The position numbers and the translations under genes were made by a program. 64,000 nucleotides of DNA from Deltaproteobacteria bacterium (lineage in GTDB: Bacteria > Myxococcota_A > Polyangia > Polyangiales > Polyangiaceae): assembly GCA_016218915.1 (NCBI GenBank), contig JACRCQ010000057.1, forward strand, positions 1 to 64,000, given 5' to 3'. The notes beneath the pieces are model-generated. The model saw only the letters and a list, made by a program, of their open reading frames with translations. It was not told the origin of the DNA and made no database searches. The first letter of the stretch is position 1. Each line of letters starts with the position of its first letter. Positions 1-8,431 of the stretch are shown here, one piece after another.

Positions 1-48
1 CAGGCCCACCGTCTCGATCTCGATCCCGAAGCGCAGCGTGTTGAGCAT
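1..48 (-). CDS. Amidoligase-family protein, N-terminal fragment
   Basis: Only the first 16 residues lie in the window; the gene runs off the left edge. The N-terminus contains FGIEIETVG, which resembles the opening of the Amidoligase_2 family, ATP-grasp-like/GCS-fold enzymes thought to make amide or isopeptide bonds. The ATG at 48 is preceded by AAGGA about 5 bases upstream. The same promoter-like repeat found before the next two minus-strand genes lies 46 bases upstream. The family call rests on a very short stretch, so it is tentative. Confidence 0.5.
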   Translation of the reverse strand, partial: MLNTLRFGIEIETVGL

Positions 49-93
49 TTTCCTTCTCCGTTGTCCCGAGGGGGTGCGTTGTCGTCGCGTGGG

Positions 94-126
94 ACATACA
101 GGCTCCGGTGTGTGGGATTAGCAAGG
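94..126 (-). promoter_or_regulatory. Promoter-like repeat, copy 1
   Basis: On the minus strand CCTTG is followed by 13 bases and then CCGGAGCCTGTATGT. The 15-base block is identical at 1153-1167 and 1579-1593, with the same 13-base gap to CCTTG each time. It can be read as TTG at -35, a 17-bp spacer and CTGTAT at -10. It lies 46 bases upstream of the amidoligase start. A promoter is the simplest reading; an operator is possible. Confidence 0.6.
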
Positions 127-252
127 CGTCAATCGACAGAAAGATGTTCTTTTTCCAGTGGTTGAGATACTCGCAACATTCCGCGGAGATGCTGCGTGGA
201 CTGCCATGTAGGGGTGATGTAGGCAGACTAAGCTGGATTCGCGGGTTGCGAT

Positions 253-1053
253 TCAGGCGGCTTGCTCCGGGCCGAAAAGCGCGGCCGCGTCGTGGGCGCC
301 GATGTGATCGAGGTAGTGCCCAAGCGCGCGCCGGAAGAACTCCATCCTGGTCTTCATCCCGTGCGCTCTCCACGCGGCGTCCATCTGCTCGACCGCGCTG
401 GCGTCGAGGCGCAAGGGGAGGATGCGGACGTCCGTGGCGCCCTGCTGGTCCGGGCTCCTGGTCTCGCGCGGGCCGATCGGGATCCTCCCCTTCTCCGCCT
501 CGCGGATTTTCCAGACGAGGTAGCCCTTATCAGTCGAGCCAGTAGGGCGTCCGACCTTCTGCAGGTACATCGACTGAAGCTCCTCGACCGTCATGGTCTT
601 GAAGCGCCCGCGCTCGGCGCGGCCAGGGGTGGCTCCCTCGGAAGTGTTCTTCCTCGTCCTCTTCTTGGGCTGTGCGCTCTGCTGTGCGGGCTCGGCGTGT
701 TCTTCCGCAGTGGGCGTCTCCTCGTGAGGGGCGGCGATTTCTTCGGGGTTCGCAGCAGGCTCGACGGTGTCTGCCTCCTCCTCCGTGGCCACTGCTTCGC
801 TCTGTGCTGGGGCCTCGAGCTCGTGGTGCGGCTCGGGCTCCTCTTCGGGCTCTGCCGGCGTGGGCGTCTCCTCCTGGGGTTCCGGCGCATCCGGCTGCTC
901 GGATCGCTGCAGCAACGCCTGCTCAATGCGGCGGATGAGGAAGGTGCGATTGGGGCAACGAGTCTCTTCGCCGATGACCTCGAGGAATCGTTGCTGCAGC
1001 TCGGGGAGGCGAAGGCTGTCGAGGTCGTTAGTGGGCTGGGTTCGTCGCGGCAT
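253..1053 (-). CDS. DUF2924-like repeat protein with ribbon-helix-helix-like C-terminus
   Basis: 266 residues from the ATG at 1053, chosen because AAGGAG sits just upstream; the longer frame upstream reads through promoter sequence. Residues about 7-45 and 155-190 hold two copies of a helix-extension-helix module (LRLPELQQRF / MTVEELQSMY, then GRPT and K-x-YL) that resemble each other and the N-terminal part of the DUF2924 protein at 60810-61442. A glutamate- and proline-rich linker of about 90 residues separates them. The last 60 residues (RILPLRLDAS, then RMEFFRRALG) look like a ribbon-helix-helix DNA-binding fold. A DNA-binding or recombination-accessory role is inferred, not shown. It forms a single-gene unit with its own promoter-like repeat. 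Confidence 0.6.
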   Translation of the reverse strand: MPRRTQPTNDLDSLRLPELQQRFLEVIGEETRCPNRTFLIRRIEQALLQRSEQPDAPEPQEETPTPAEPEEEPEPHHELEAPAQSEAVATEEEADTVEPAANPEEIAAPHEETPTAEEHAEPAQQSAQPKKRTRKNTSEGATPGRAERGRFKTMTVEELQSMYLQKVGRPTGSTDKGYLVWKIREAEKGRIPIGPRETRSPDQQGATDVRILPLRLDASAVEQMDAAWRAHGMKTRMEFFRRALGHYLDHIGAHDAAALFGPEQAA

Positions 1054-1152
1054 GGTCGGACTCCTTCTGCGGGTACACGTTCCCCTCGCGCGGCATCCCG
1101 CTCTGCTCGCCGGGGTCGTCGTCTCGCCCTGCTTGGCCGGGCTTCGCTGCGC

Positions 1153-1185
1153 ACATACAGGCTCCGGCGATCGACGAAGGCAAGG
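1153..1185 (-). promoter_or_regulatory. Promoter-like repeat, copy 2
   Basis: Same arrangement as at 94-126: CCTTG, 13 bases, then the identical 15-base block ending TGTATGT, on the minus strand. It lies 100 bases upstream of the start at 1053 and downstream of a strong hairpin that closes the preceding gene. Confidence 0.6.
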
Positions 1186-1230
1186 TCGTATTCGAGAGCG
1201 CGATGTCGATTCCACAAGGACGCAGAAGGA

Positions 1231-1264
1231 GCGAAGCCGGAGCGGGGGGACCGTCCGGCTTCGC
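1231..1264 (-). terminator. Hairpin terminator after the 83-residue gene
   Basis: A perfect 11-bp stem (GCGAAGCCGGA with its complement) closes a 12-base loop, 18 bases past the stop of the gene ending at 1282. It is followed on the minus strand by the weakly T-rich TCCTTCT. It separates that gene from the next promoter-like repeat. Confidence 0.6.
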
Positions 1265-1281
1265 TGTTATTCGGTGCGGCG

Positions 1282-1533
1282 CTATCGTCGCGCGAACGCC
1301 CAGGTCTGCTTGGATCCGTATCGTAGCTGCGTTCCCTCGATCAGCAGGACATCGGAGGGGGCCATTCCGTCGCGGCAGACAGCGACGTCGTCGTCTTCCT
1401 CGGCGAGGACGTTCTCACGTTGAACTACCCCGGCGACCGAGTACTCAAAAGGCCAAGAGGGTTGTTCGGCCAGGTAGAGTTCTGCTTCCGGGTCGTATTG
1501 CTGCAGCATCTCGATCAGCTCTCCCACCTTCAT
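1282..1533 (-). CDS. Small conserved hypothetical protein (MKVGELIEMLQ family)
   Basis: 83 residues with a good AAGGAG ribosome site before the ATG at 1533. The pattern KVGELIEMLQQYDPEAE followed by QPSWPFEYSV recurs, from memory, in small hypothetical proteins of actinobacteria and their phages; no function is known to me. The middle is acidic (EEDDD). It has its own promoter-like repeat 46 bases upstream and a strong hairpin after it, so it is probably expressed alone. Confidence 0.7.
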   Translation of the reverse strand: MKVGELIEMLQQYDPEAELYLAEQPSWPFEYSVAGVVQRENVLAEEDDDVAVCRDGMAPSDVLLIEGTQLRYGSKQTWAFARR

Positions 1534-1578
1534 CGTTTGCTCCTTCTGTGGGGCGGTGATTCGCGTGCCCCGCGAGCG

Positions 1579-1611
1579 ACATACAGGCTCCGGTTGCGCG
1601 GCATATCAAGG
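1579..1611 (-). promoter_or_regulatory. Promoter-like repeat, copy 3
   Basis: CCTTG, 13 bases, then CCGGAGCCTGTATGT on the minus strand, identical in block and spacing to the copies at 94 and 1153. The block ends 46 bases upstream of the start at 1533, the same distance as copy 1 from its gene. Confidence 0.6.
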
Positions 1612-1637
1612 CCGGTAGAGCAGATTCTGGAGGGGAA

Positions 1638-2225
1638 TCACGAGGGCGCCAGAATTCCGGGGATTCTGGCGATGTCCAGCCAGCCGCGCAGGACGCGATT
1701 GCCCACCAGCAGCTGCTTGCCTTGCACCCGAAAGCGGGAGACACGGCGCCGTCCGGCGGGCTTGCCGGTCTTCTGGTCGAAGAGCCCGTAGTCGAAGGTC
1801 GCAATCGTCCCGGCTTTCTCGTCGATACTCTCGAGTACGCACACGTGCTCCGGCATTGCCACGTAGAGGACGTCGCCAGGCTTCGGTCGCTTCTTGACCG
1901 TGGTCCAGACGAAGGCCTTCCCCGTGCGGAAGACGAGCTTCGAGAGGTTCTGGCCGATGCTCCACGGCTTGCTGCCGCCATCGTCGCTGCGGTTCAGGAT
2001 GCGCTCGTCGCGAAGACCGAGTCGCATCAGCGCGTACTGCGGGAGGTCACCGCAGGCAGAATACTTGGGCCAGCGGTTGCGTCCCTCGGTGACCTCCTCG
2101 AACACCGGGTCGCCGAGCACGCGGCCCTCGTCGCCGTTGCAGGCGTAGCGCGCAATCGTGATCGCGGCGTCGCGCAGGTCCTGCTCGGTGGCGAATGGGC
2201 CGTTGGGAAGGTCGATGGGGGCCAT
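1638..2225 (-). CDS. Putative endolysin, NlpC/CHAP-like cysteine amidase
   Basis: 195 residues from the ATG at 2225; a TTG at 2237 that overlaps the upstream stop would add four. From the ATG, Cys58 in YSACGDLPQ and His127 in MPEHVCVLE, preceded by KPGDVLYVA, form the Cys...GD...His order of papain-like amidases such as CHAP or NlpC/P60. The fold call is made from these motifs alone. It directly follows a one-TM holin candidate, as expected for a lysis pair that cuts peptidoglycan. It has no signal peptide, so it would depend on the holin for export. A hairpin at 1648-1670 overlaps the 3' end. Confidence 0.55.
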   Translation of the reverse strand: MAPIDLPNGPFATEQDLRDAAITIARYACNGDEGRVLGDPVFEEVTEGRNRWPKYSACGDLPQYALMRLGLRDERILNRSDDGGSKPWSIGQNLSKLVFRTGKAFVWTTVKKRPKPGDVLYVAMPEHVCVLESIDEKAGTIATFDYGLFDQKTGKPAGRRRVSRFRVQGKQLLVGNRVLRGWLDIARIPGILAPS

Positions 2226-2233
2226 GACGCGAT

Positions 2234-2488
2234 TCAATCGTGGGTCGAAGCGTTGCGGTTGCGGCCGCGGAGTTCGTCAATGGCCTCGCGCAGCGCGAGC
2301 AGCGCCGCCTCGACCTTGGTGATCGCCACGGTCTGCGCCTCCGAGATCTGTGCGACCTTCTCGTAGAGGTCCTTCACCTCCTGGTCCTTCTTCTCGCTGA
2401 CGCGCCAGAACGCCCAGCCGAGAATCGCGACGATGCCGTAGGGGCCGGTCGCCTTGAGGAACTCTGCAATCGTGGCGTACGTCTCCAT
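2234..2488 (-). CDS. Putative holin, one transmembrane segment
   Basis: 84 residues. A short N-terminus is followed by one hydrophobic helix (GPYGIVAILGWAFWRV, about residues 15-30), then a charged heptad-like stretch to the end that probably forms a coiled coil. Size, topology and position next to the amidase candidate fit a small phage holin or holin-like membrane protein. AAGGAG lies about 9 bases before the ATG. Its stop overlaps the alternative TTG start of the amidase. No family-specific motif was recognised. Confidence 0.5.
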   Translation of the reverse strand: METYATIAEFLKATGPYGIVAILGWAFWRVSEKKDQEVKDLYEKVAQISEAQTVAITKVEAALLALREAIDELRGRNRNASTHD

Positions 2489-2489
2489 G

Positions 2490-2939
2490 CTACTTGCTCC
2501 TTCGTTTCGACTCGTTTTCGGGCTCCACGCTGTCCGGCACGAAGTACCGAACGGCGAGGAGCTCGCTCACGCGGGTCTTGAACCCGCGCACTGCCTCGGT
2601 GTCCTTCGGGTCGCCGAGCGCCTGCAGCGCCTGGCGGACGACGGGCGACACGTTCCCTTGATCCTGCAGGGCTCTCGACACGAGCTTGGGCCGGTCCTTG
2701 ATGATGTTCAGCAGGACCAGCTGCGGTCGCGGATCGCCGTCTTCGACCATCCCTTTCCACAGGGCTTCGAGAGACGTATCGTCGGTGATGCTCTTCTTCA
2801 CCTCGTCGGAGATTGCGCCCCAGCAAGCGACGGCGCCGTTGGGGCCCTTCTTGTTGACGAGATCCACCACGGCTTTCGCGGCTGGCGTCCCCAACGCCGC
2901 AACGCGGTCGCGCAGCGCTTCGCGCGTGCTTCGATTCAT
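2490..2939 (-). CDS. Hypothetical phage protein between fibre and holin
   Basis: 149 residues with AGGAGG before the ATG at 2939. It is mostly helical and charged, with no membrane segment or recognised motif; the C-terminus is basic (SKRRSK). It sits 9 bases after the tail-fibre gene and one base before the holin gene, so it is co-transcribed with both. A fibre chaperone or lysis accessory role is possible but unsupported. Confidence 0.6.
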   Translation of the reverse strand: MNRSTREALRDRVAALGTPAAKAVVDLVNKKGPNGAVACWGAISDEVKKSITDDTSLEALWKGMVEDGDPRPQLVLLNIIKDRPKLVSRALQDQGNVSPVVRQALQALGDPKDTEAVRGFKTRVSELLAVRYFVPDSVEPENESKRRSK

Positions 2940-2948
2940 CGGGGCCTC

Positions 2949-4424
2949 CTACGCGACACGGTACGCTCCCACCGTGATGAACAATGCCGCGGAGTACAGG
3001 TTCTGCACCCAGAGCTCACAATCGTAGTTGCCGTTGCCGAGATTGACTTTCGTCATCCAGCAGCGAACCTGCGATGACAGTGCCCCCTGCACGTACGTGG
3101 TCGCTTCCGGCCAGCCGTTCGAATTCACGTAGTTGTAGGCAATCTCTACGACGTGCGGGAAGTCGTCGAGCGTCGTGTACTTCTTCGATTCATTTGCATT
3201 CAGCTTGTCCGAGAGTCGGAAGACCTCCCGCAGATAGCGCGCGTCGTGGTCTGCCGAACCCGCGTGGGTATTGAGGTGTTGGGCGTCGGCGCGAATCTGG
3301 TCGCGGACCGAGCCGGCGGTGAGCGCGTACGGGGTTCCGGCCTGAGCATCGTTTCCGACGAGGCTCGCGCCGCTCGCGGGGTTCGCCTGGGATTGCAGGT
3401 CGGTGGCGATCTCTTGCAGCTGCGCCTGGACGCTGGTCGCCGCGATGAACGAATGCGGCATGGCCGAGATCGCTGAGGCTGCGTGGGCGTTGGCGGCTGC
3501 TCCCTCGTGCGCGTTGAGCCACGCCAGGGTCTGTGAGAGCTGCCCGTCGACCGAGCCGAGGGGAAGGGCATGGGGCGTGCCCGCGACCGCATCGGCGCCG
3601 ACGCGTGCGGCGCCCGGGTTGCCCTGGGTGGTCGACGACAGGTCGTCCACGAGTTCGTCGAGGGCGCCCTTCACGTTGTTCGCCGCCACGAAGCCGTGGG
3701 GCGTGTAGTCGACGTCCTGCGCCTTGTGCCGGTGTGAGGTCGCCGCGAAATGCCCGGCCAGGAGCTGGTCCACCGAGTCAAGCGCCGCCTGGACGGTGTT
3801 CGACGCCGCACTGATCGCGGTCCAGAGTCCGGACAACACCTGCACTGCGTCGCCGTGCGCGAACACGAAGGCCTGGCGACGCGCGACGTTGATGTCGGCG
3901 TTCAAGATCTGAAGCTGCCCGGCCCGGCGACGCACGTCGCAGACGAGGAGCTCGTCGTCGACGAGGGGAACCTTCGGCGCTGCGCCGATCGCTGCCTGCG
4001 GCCCCTGGCGCACGACCAACTCGAACGATTCGTCGCGCCGGAAGAGAACCTGCTGGGAGTTGCCGTCGGTGCGCGGGTCGGACAGCAGGCGCTTGAATCG
4101 GATGAACACCCCGAGCCAGCGCTCCTGCGAGGAGTTCGATACCTCGGTCGGGATGCCGGTCGAGTCGACGGCCAGGTTCACCGTCTGCCCGGTGCCGAAG
4201 AACACGCGCTGCCCGAGCCGGTCGTAGGCGCGACCAGGCGCGGACAGGTCGATGGTGAGGTCCGCGATGGGCGCGTGCTGCGTGGGGACGGCGCCGCTGA
4301 CCACGCCGTAGACTCCGATGTCCGCGGCCAGGTTGTGGTCGGCCTTCTCGAGCAGCTCGAAACCGAGGTCGAGCTCGGCCTCGGTCACCTTCTGCCGGAA
4401 GTAGTAGTCGAGACGGTCTGCCAT
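2949..4424 (-). CDS. Phage tail fibre protein with tandem repeats
   Basis: 491 residues. The N-terminal part is probably the baseplate attachment region. From about residue 230 there are two copies of a roughly 80-residue repeat ([13 protein letters not shown] then [25 protein letters not shown] then [11 protein letters not shown]). The HSGS-like hinge DHDARYL precedes a distinct C-terminal domain of about 100 residues, probably the receptor-binding tip. This layout is typical of trimeric tail fibres. A promoter of the TGTCCC/CTCTGC type starts 20 bases upstream. It is separated from the baseplate genes by a nuclease gene. Confidence 0.75.
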   Translation of the reverse strand: MADRLDYYFRQKVTEAELDLGFELLEKADHNLAADIGVYGVVSGAVPTQHAPIADLTIDLSAPGRAYDRLGQRVFFGTGQTVNLAVDSTGIPTEVSNSSQERWLGVFIRFKRLLSDPRTDGNSQQVLFRRDESFELVVRQGPQAAIGAAPKVPLVDDELLVCDVRRRAGQLQILNADINVARRQAFVFAHGDAVQVLSGLWTAISAASNTVQAALDSVDQLLAGHFAATSHRHKAQDVDYTPHGFVAANNVKGALDELVDDLSSTTQGNPGAARVGADAVAGTPHALPLGSVDGQLSQTLAWLNAHEGAAANAHAASAISAMPHSFIAATSVQAQLQEIATDLQSQANPASGASLVGNDAQAGTPYALTAGSVRDQIRADAQHLNTHAGSADHDARYLREVFRLSDKLNANESKKYTTLDDFPHVVEIAYNYVNSNGWPEATTYVQGALSSQVRCWMTKVNLGNGNYDCELWVQNLYSAALFITVGAYRVA

Positions 4425-4443
4425 GCCCGAGGCCTTCGGGGAG

Positions 4444-4473
4444 GCAGAGACTGCCGGAGGCCGGCACGGGACA
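4444..4473 (-). promoter_or_regulatory. ECF-like promoter, class 1, before tail fibre
   Basis: TGTCCC, exactly 18 bases, CTCTGC on the minus strand, in a 51-bp gap between the nuclease stop and the fibre start. The second box ends 20 bases before the start codon, the same distance as at 9962 and 12932. Confidence 0.6.
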
Positions 4474-4475
4474 AC

Positions 4476-5453
4476 CTAGATCCGGTGGTAGCGAGCTTGC
4501 ACACCCCGAGCCCACTCGGCCAGGGTCGCGTTGCCGGCCGATGCGGAAAGGATCTCATCGACCAGACGATCGACATCGATGAACAGCACGGTCGACGGGT
4601 CCTTCACAAGTGCACGGAACCGGGAGAGCACTTCCCCGCCTTGAAGCAGCTCGTTGTTGGACGCCGGGGCGCAGACCGCGTAGCGCGCGACCTTCGCCCT
4701 CCGATTGCGGGCTTCGACGTGCGCCAGCGTGTGGTTTACCCAGAGCTGCCACAGCTCGCCACCGAAGGGGCAGCCCTTCTCAGGCACGCTCGCCGCGTTC
4801 AGGGTGTCGTGCTCGAGTGACCGCGCCCAGTAGAGGTAGTGCTTGGAGGATTCGTAGAGGCAAGCGTGCGCATCGGATTTCACCGGGACGTCCTCGGGAC
4901 ACATCGGCTTGCTCTTGGCGATGCGCTCGTGCTTGCGAAAGCCGCAGATTGAGAAGTCGGGCTCCACGAATTTCGTCTCCATGACGAGAATACCGGGGCC
5001 TCCGTCCCACAGACCCTCAATCAGAAGATCGCAGTCGACACCACCTTGGCCTGTCTGGTCACCGAAGACATCGTTCGACGGCGTGTACTCGAACGCGATG
5101 GTCTGGACCTGGATCAACCCGGGAACCAAACGGCAGAGGATTCGCGTGGCCAGCTTCGGGTCCGCCTGGAGTGTCGCGAAAATGTTGAAGCACATCGCCT
5201 GGCTCGAGAGCATGTTGCGAAACGTGCGTTCAGCGACGCCCTTCCCTGCGGCTTGGCGATCTCGCGCTGCTTGCCAGGCTTCCCTCGTGATGAAGTTCCG
5301 CCGCGCCTCCAGGGCATCGTCATCGAGCAGGTGCCCGTAGCCCTTCCATCCAGCCGCCAGGGTCTGCGCGCGATAGGTGCGCTGGCGCGCTTCGGCACGG
5401 GCGCGGAATGACGAGCCCTTGGTGTACGGCGTGCCCACGTCCTCGTTTGCCAT
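4476..5453 (-). CDS. PD-(D/E)XK nuclease-like cargo protein
   Basis: 325 residues. Asp140/142 (GGVDCDLLIEG), then Glu159 and Lys161 in ILVMETKFVE, give the D...ExK active-site pattern of the PD-(D/E)XK superfamily. The surrounding pattern (SSQAMCFNIFATL, FEYTPSNDV) recalls the PGN_0703-type restriction-endonuclease family, a match from memory. Cysteines cluster in the C-terminal half (CGFRKHE, PMCPED, EKGCPFGG). It lies between the P2-I-like baseplate gene and the fibre, where no virion role is expected, so it is probably a cargo gene. No good ribosome site is seen before the ATG. Substrate unknown. Confidence 0.55.
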   Translation of the reverse strand: MANEDVGTPYTKGSSFRARAEARQRTYRAQTLAAGWKGYGHLLDDDALEARRNFITREAWQAARDRQAAGKGVAERTFRNMLSSQAMCFNIFATLQADPKLATRILCRLVPGLIQVQTIAFEYTPSNDVFGDQTGQGGVDCDLLIEGLWDGGPGILVMETKFVEPDFSICGFRKHERIAKSKPMCPEDVPVKSDAHACLYESSKHYLYWARSLEHDTLNAASVPEKGCPFGGELWQLWVNHTLAHVEARNRRAKVARYAVCAPASNNELLQGGEVLSRFRALVKDPSTVLFIDVDRLVDEILSASAGNATLAEWARGVQARYHRI

Positions 5454-5479
5454 GCGGGCAAGCTACTCGATCTCGGCGC

Positions 5480-6805
5480 TCAATGCAGGAACGTCGTTTC
5501 ACCCACCTCGCTGGCACCCAACTCCCAGTGGTCCGGCACGATCGGCGGCAGCGGCTCGATCAGGTTCACGAAGTGGGTGTGGGCGGGCTTCATGTAGTTC
5601 ACGATCGCGCGCAGATGCTTGCGCTCCGTCGGAGTGAGCACCCGGCCCACCTTCACGTCGAAGGCGTAGCGCGCGAAGCGATCGGACGGCCCGAGCTCCC
5701 AGTCCACGCCGAGCTCCGACTCCCCGAGCACGAGAGCCGTTGAAGCGAGGCCGGTGATCGCCTGGATGTCGATGCCGAGGAAAAAGCGCACCGCGTTGCG
5801 GATGCCGATCGCTGTCCCCTTCTGCCGGTACATCTCGACGAGCACCGTGGCGAGCCTGCGCTTGCTCAGCTCGTCGAGGTCGAAGGGGAACGGGTTGCCC
5901 AGGTCGCGGAGGATCAGGTCGAGGAACGGTGATGGCGCGCGCTCGATGTCCCACAGGTCCGGGAAGCGATCGACCTCAACGAGGAGCAGATCGACGACCT
6001 CTTGGAGGCAGGCGATGAAGCGCGCCAGGTCGCCCGTGGTGTCGCTGCGTCGGTTGTGCTTGGGCAACATCGACCAGAGGTCGAAGCGGCGACGTGGGTG
6101 GCGGGCCGGCCGAAAGCCGTGGAACACGGCGGTGTCGAAGGGCGCGAGGACGGGGTTTCCCTTGCGGTCCCGCACTCCGGTGGCGATGACGCGGTAGGTG
6201 ACGTCGGGCGTCATCTCGGTCGAGAGCGTCACGTCTACGAGCGTCTCGATCGCGGCGGCCGATTCGGGCGCCACAGGGACGGCTGGCGCACCAAGCGCCG
6301 CGAAGGAGAAGCCCGCGGTGTCGGAGACGACGGCCGGCTCGTCGAAGCCGAGGCGTACGACGGTCTGCGAGATGGCGATCGCCGCGAGGAGCTTGGGGGC
6401 GGTGCGGTCCTCAACTTGGAACGAGTACGCCAGGTCCAGCAGGAAGCCTCCGAGGACGAGGTTCGACACGACGCGAACGGTCACGGTCGCCAGGCTCGCG
6501 AAGGGGACGACGGGGTCCAGCACCAGGCGCAAGGCGTCGGGCGTCTGGTCGACAGCGGCTCGACCGCCTGCGAACGCTGGCGTTGGGCTGCCGTCGAAGG
6601 CGAGCGCTGCGTCGATCCACACTCGCGTAGCCGCCAGGTCGATGCCGGCCGAACCGGAGTCCACGAACTCGAGGACGACCGTCGCGTTGATGGGCACGTC
6701 CGTCTCGTCGGGCGCGGGCGCGCGATTGATGAGCAGCGGACGAGCAGTCTCCACCGTCGCCGCGACGGACTCCACAACAAGCGCGGGCAGCTCGTGCTCG
6801 GCCAT
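5480..6805 (-). CDS. Baseplate protein, P2 gpI-like, with N-terminal Ig-like domain
   Basis: 441 residues from the ATG at 6805, which overlaps the previous stop as TGATG. Residues about 20-120 look like an SbsA/Big_5 Ig-like domain ([20 protein letters not shown]) and a second beta-rich part follows. The C-terminal half carries the tail-protein-I signature ([20 protein letters not shown]). gpI-type proteins sit at the baseplate edge and help attach fibres. It belongs to the J, W, V baseplate cluster. Confidence 0.75.
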   Translation of the reverse strand: MAEHELPALVVESVAATVETARPLLINRAPAPDETDVPINATVVLEFVDSGSAGIDLAATRVWIDAALAFDGSPTPAFAGGRAAVDQTPDALRLVLDPVVPFASLATVTVRVVSNLVLGGFLLDLAYSFQVEDRTAPKLLAAIAISQTVVRLGFDEPAVVSDTAGFSFAALGAPAVPVAPESAAAIETLVDVTLSTEMTPDVTYRVIATGVRDRKGNPVLAPFDTAVFHGFRPARHPRRRFDLWSMLPKHNRRSDTTGDLARFIACLQEVVDLLLVEVDRFPDLWDIERAPSPFLDLILRDLGNPFPFDLDELSKRRLATVLVEMYRQKGTAIGIRNAVRFFLGIDIQAITGLASTALVLGESELGVDWELGPSDRFARYAFDVKVGRVLTPTERKHLRAIVNYMKPAHTHFVNLIEPLPPIVPDHWELGASEVGETTFLH

Positions 6806-7188
6806 CACACGCTCACCAGCTCCAGGCGCACGCCGACTTCGTGCGCGCCGGTCAGCTTCGACACGTTGGCGGCAAGATCGGTGATGGTCCGCGTGCGGCC
6901 GGATTCACACGTAGTGCGCGCTCGCTTGGCTCCATCGACCACGATGGAAGCTTCCCATGCTCTTCCTGCCGGAAGCCCGGGCGGCACCCGCAGCGTGAGC
7001 CTGACGCGAACGAGCGTCACGCCCGTGAGCTCAGTCGTCTGCACGACCTCGGCGCAGTCGCCTGTCGCAAGGTCGAACAGCTGCCCGGGTTCGAGGGCGC
7101 CGAGCACGAAGCGCAGCTCGCCGGGAGCGACTTCCACGCGCCCTTGCGTCACGCCGAGGTTCGTGCGGAAGGCGTCGAGTTCGGACAT
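6805..7188 (-). CDS. Hypothetical baseplate-associated protein
   Basis: 127 residues, beta-rich, with alternating hydrophobic residues in the second half ([14 protein letters not shown]). It overlaps the gpI-like gene by TGATG, so translation is probably coupled. No known family was recognised. The position suggests a baseplate or fibre-connector component. Confidence 0.6.
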   Translation of the reverse strand: MSELDAFRTNLGVTQGRVEVAPGELRFVLGALEPGQLFDLATGDCAEVVQTTELTGVTLVRVRLTLRVPPGLPAGRAWEASIVVDGAKRARTTCESGRTRTITDLAANVSKLTGAHEVGVRLELVSV

Positions 7189-7197
7189 CGAATCGGC

Positions 7198-7896
7198 CTA
7201 CTGGAATTGACGGTAGAGCTGAAGGTGATCGAAGAACCCCCGGCGGGTGACGTCGGCGACCGCGAAGCCGAATCCGGCGCGGCCCGACGTGAGCGGCTGC
7301 GAGCCGCTGTTGATGCCGAGCTGGTCGTCGATGAACGTGGGCATGCCCGCGACGGGCTGCCAGTTGGGTGCGACGTTGAGCGGATGCGTGTCGAGGTCGT
7401 TGCGCATCACGGTGAGCACGACATCGCCGTTCGGGTTGACGACGGCGTCGAGCCGCAGGTGCAGCCACGTTCCCTGCGTGAAGCTCTCGCTCGAGCGAAG
7501 CAGGACGCCTGGACCGTCGGATTCGGGCACGCCCGCGACGATGCTCCCCTTGCGCAGGACGATACGGTGCGGGTCATCGTCGGACAGGCCGAGCAGATAG
7601 GCGTTGTCGTTGACCGAGGTGCCCTGGCCGCAGACGAACAAGAACGGCGAGAATCCGGTTGGGCCGCCGCCCGGCCCACGCTGGATGCAGCCGCGGATCG
7701 TCGCGCCCTTCGACATCGGCGCGAAGTGCTGCAGATTCACGAACAGCGCGACAGCGCCCTTCGCCGCTACGAGGGAGTTGAATCCGTACAGGAATGCACC
7801 TCCCCCGGGCGGACGCGCGACGCCCGCTGTTACGCCGCGATCAACCGACGCGATATCGAGTCCATCGTTCAGGAACGTCCAGTCCGGGCTGCCCAT
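7198..7896 (-). CDS. Putative tail protein with lectin-like beta-sandwich
   Basis: 232 residues with GGAGG before the ATG at 7896. The pattern TWLHLRLDAVVNPNGDVVL with many Gly-rich beta segments resembles concanavalin-A/LamG-type jelly-roll domains, which in tails often bind glycans. The fold call is from sequence pattern only. It lies among baseplate genes, with 9-10 bp gaps to its neighbours, so it is probably a structural adhesin. Confidence 0.5.
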   Translation of the reverse strand: MGSPDWTFLNDGLDIASVDRGVTAGVARPPGGGAFLYGFNSLVAAKGAVALFVNLQHFAPMSKGATIRGCIQRGPGGGPTGFSPFLFVCGQGTSVNDNAYLLGLSDDDPHRIVLRKGSIVAGVPESDGPGVLLRSSESFTQGTWLHLRLDAVVNPNGDVVLTVMRNDLDTHPLNVAPNWQPVAGMPTFIDDQLGINSGSQPLTSGRAGFGFAVADVTRRGFFDHLQLYRQFQ

Positions 7897-7906
7897 CGGT
7901 CCTCCG

Positions 7907-8431
7907 TCACGGTGTGTGCTGCATCGGTGTCCATGCGCCCTCGAAGCGTTCGACGTTGACGGTCCAACCGTCGAAGCCGGCGCCCTCCCACGTGGCGAAG
8001 AACGGCGGCATCCACCCTTCGAATCCTTCGACCGGCTGCCCGTCGAACTCCGCTGGTTCGTCGGTGACGTCGTCCCACGAGCAGAGGAACGGCGACGACA
8101 CCCAGCCGGTCTCCATGTCGTCGAAGTCGTTGCCGGCGAAGAGAGCCGGGTCGGCGCTGCCGCCGGTCAGCTCGATCAGCAACGGTCCGTCGTTCCAGCC
8201 CTCCTCGAAGTCCTCGTATCCCTCGGCGAGCGAGTCGAACATCGCTATTGCGATATCGGCTTGTCCGAAGCTCGTGCGAAGCTCGAACCACCGCTCGAAG
8301 TCCTCCCGTGCGGTCTCAGGCGCGGGACCGAATCCCGCGACCCGCTGCGCCTGGCATAGTGTGCGGAGGGTCCAATTCGTGGCTTCACCGGGCAGGGCGC
8401 CGGGGTCGCGGAAGGTGGGATTGAGGAACAT
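7907..8431 (-). CDS. Acidic tail protein with short FExGW-like repeats
   Basis: 174 residues starting at the ATG at 8431, which shares one base with the gpJ-like stop (TGATG). The second half is very acidic and repeats an aromatic pattern: YEDFEEGWND, DDMETGWVSS, EGFEGWMPPF, AGFDGWTVNV, ERFEGAWTP. This suggests about five short structural repeats. No known family was recognised; the position suggests a baseplate or fibre part. Confidence 0.6.
   Translation of the reverse strand: MFLNPTFRDPGALPGEATNWTLRTLCQAQRVAGFGPAPETAREDFERWFELRTSFGQADIAIAMFDSLAEGYEDFEEGWNDGPLLIELTGGSADPALFAGNDFDDMETGWVSSPFLCSWDDVTDEPAEFDGQPVEGFEGWMPPFFATWEGAGFDGWTVNVERFEGAWTPMQHTP

Noticed and set aside
67-96. A TGTCCC box inside promoter-like repeat copy 1
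   Set aside because: No CTCTGN or GCGTNN box lies 18 bases on. It overlaps the other repeat by chance.
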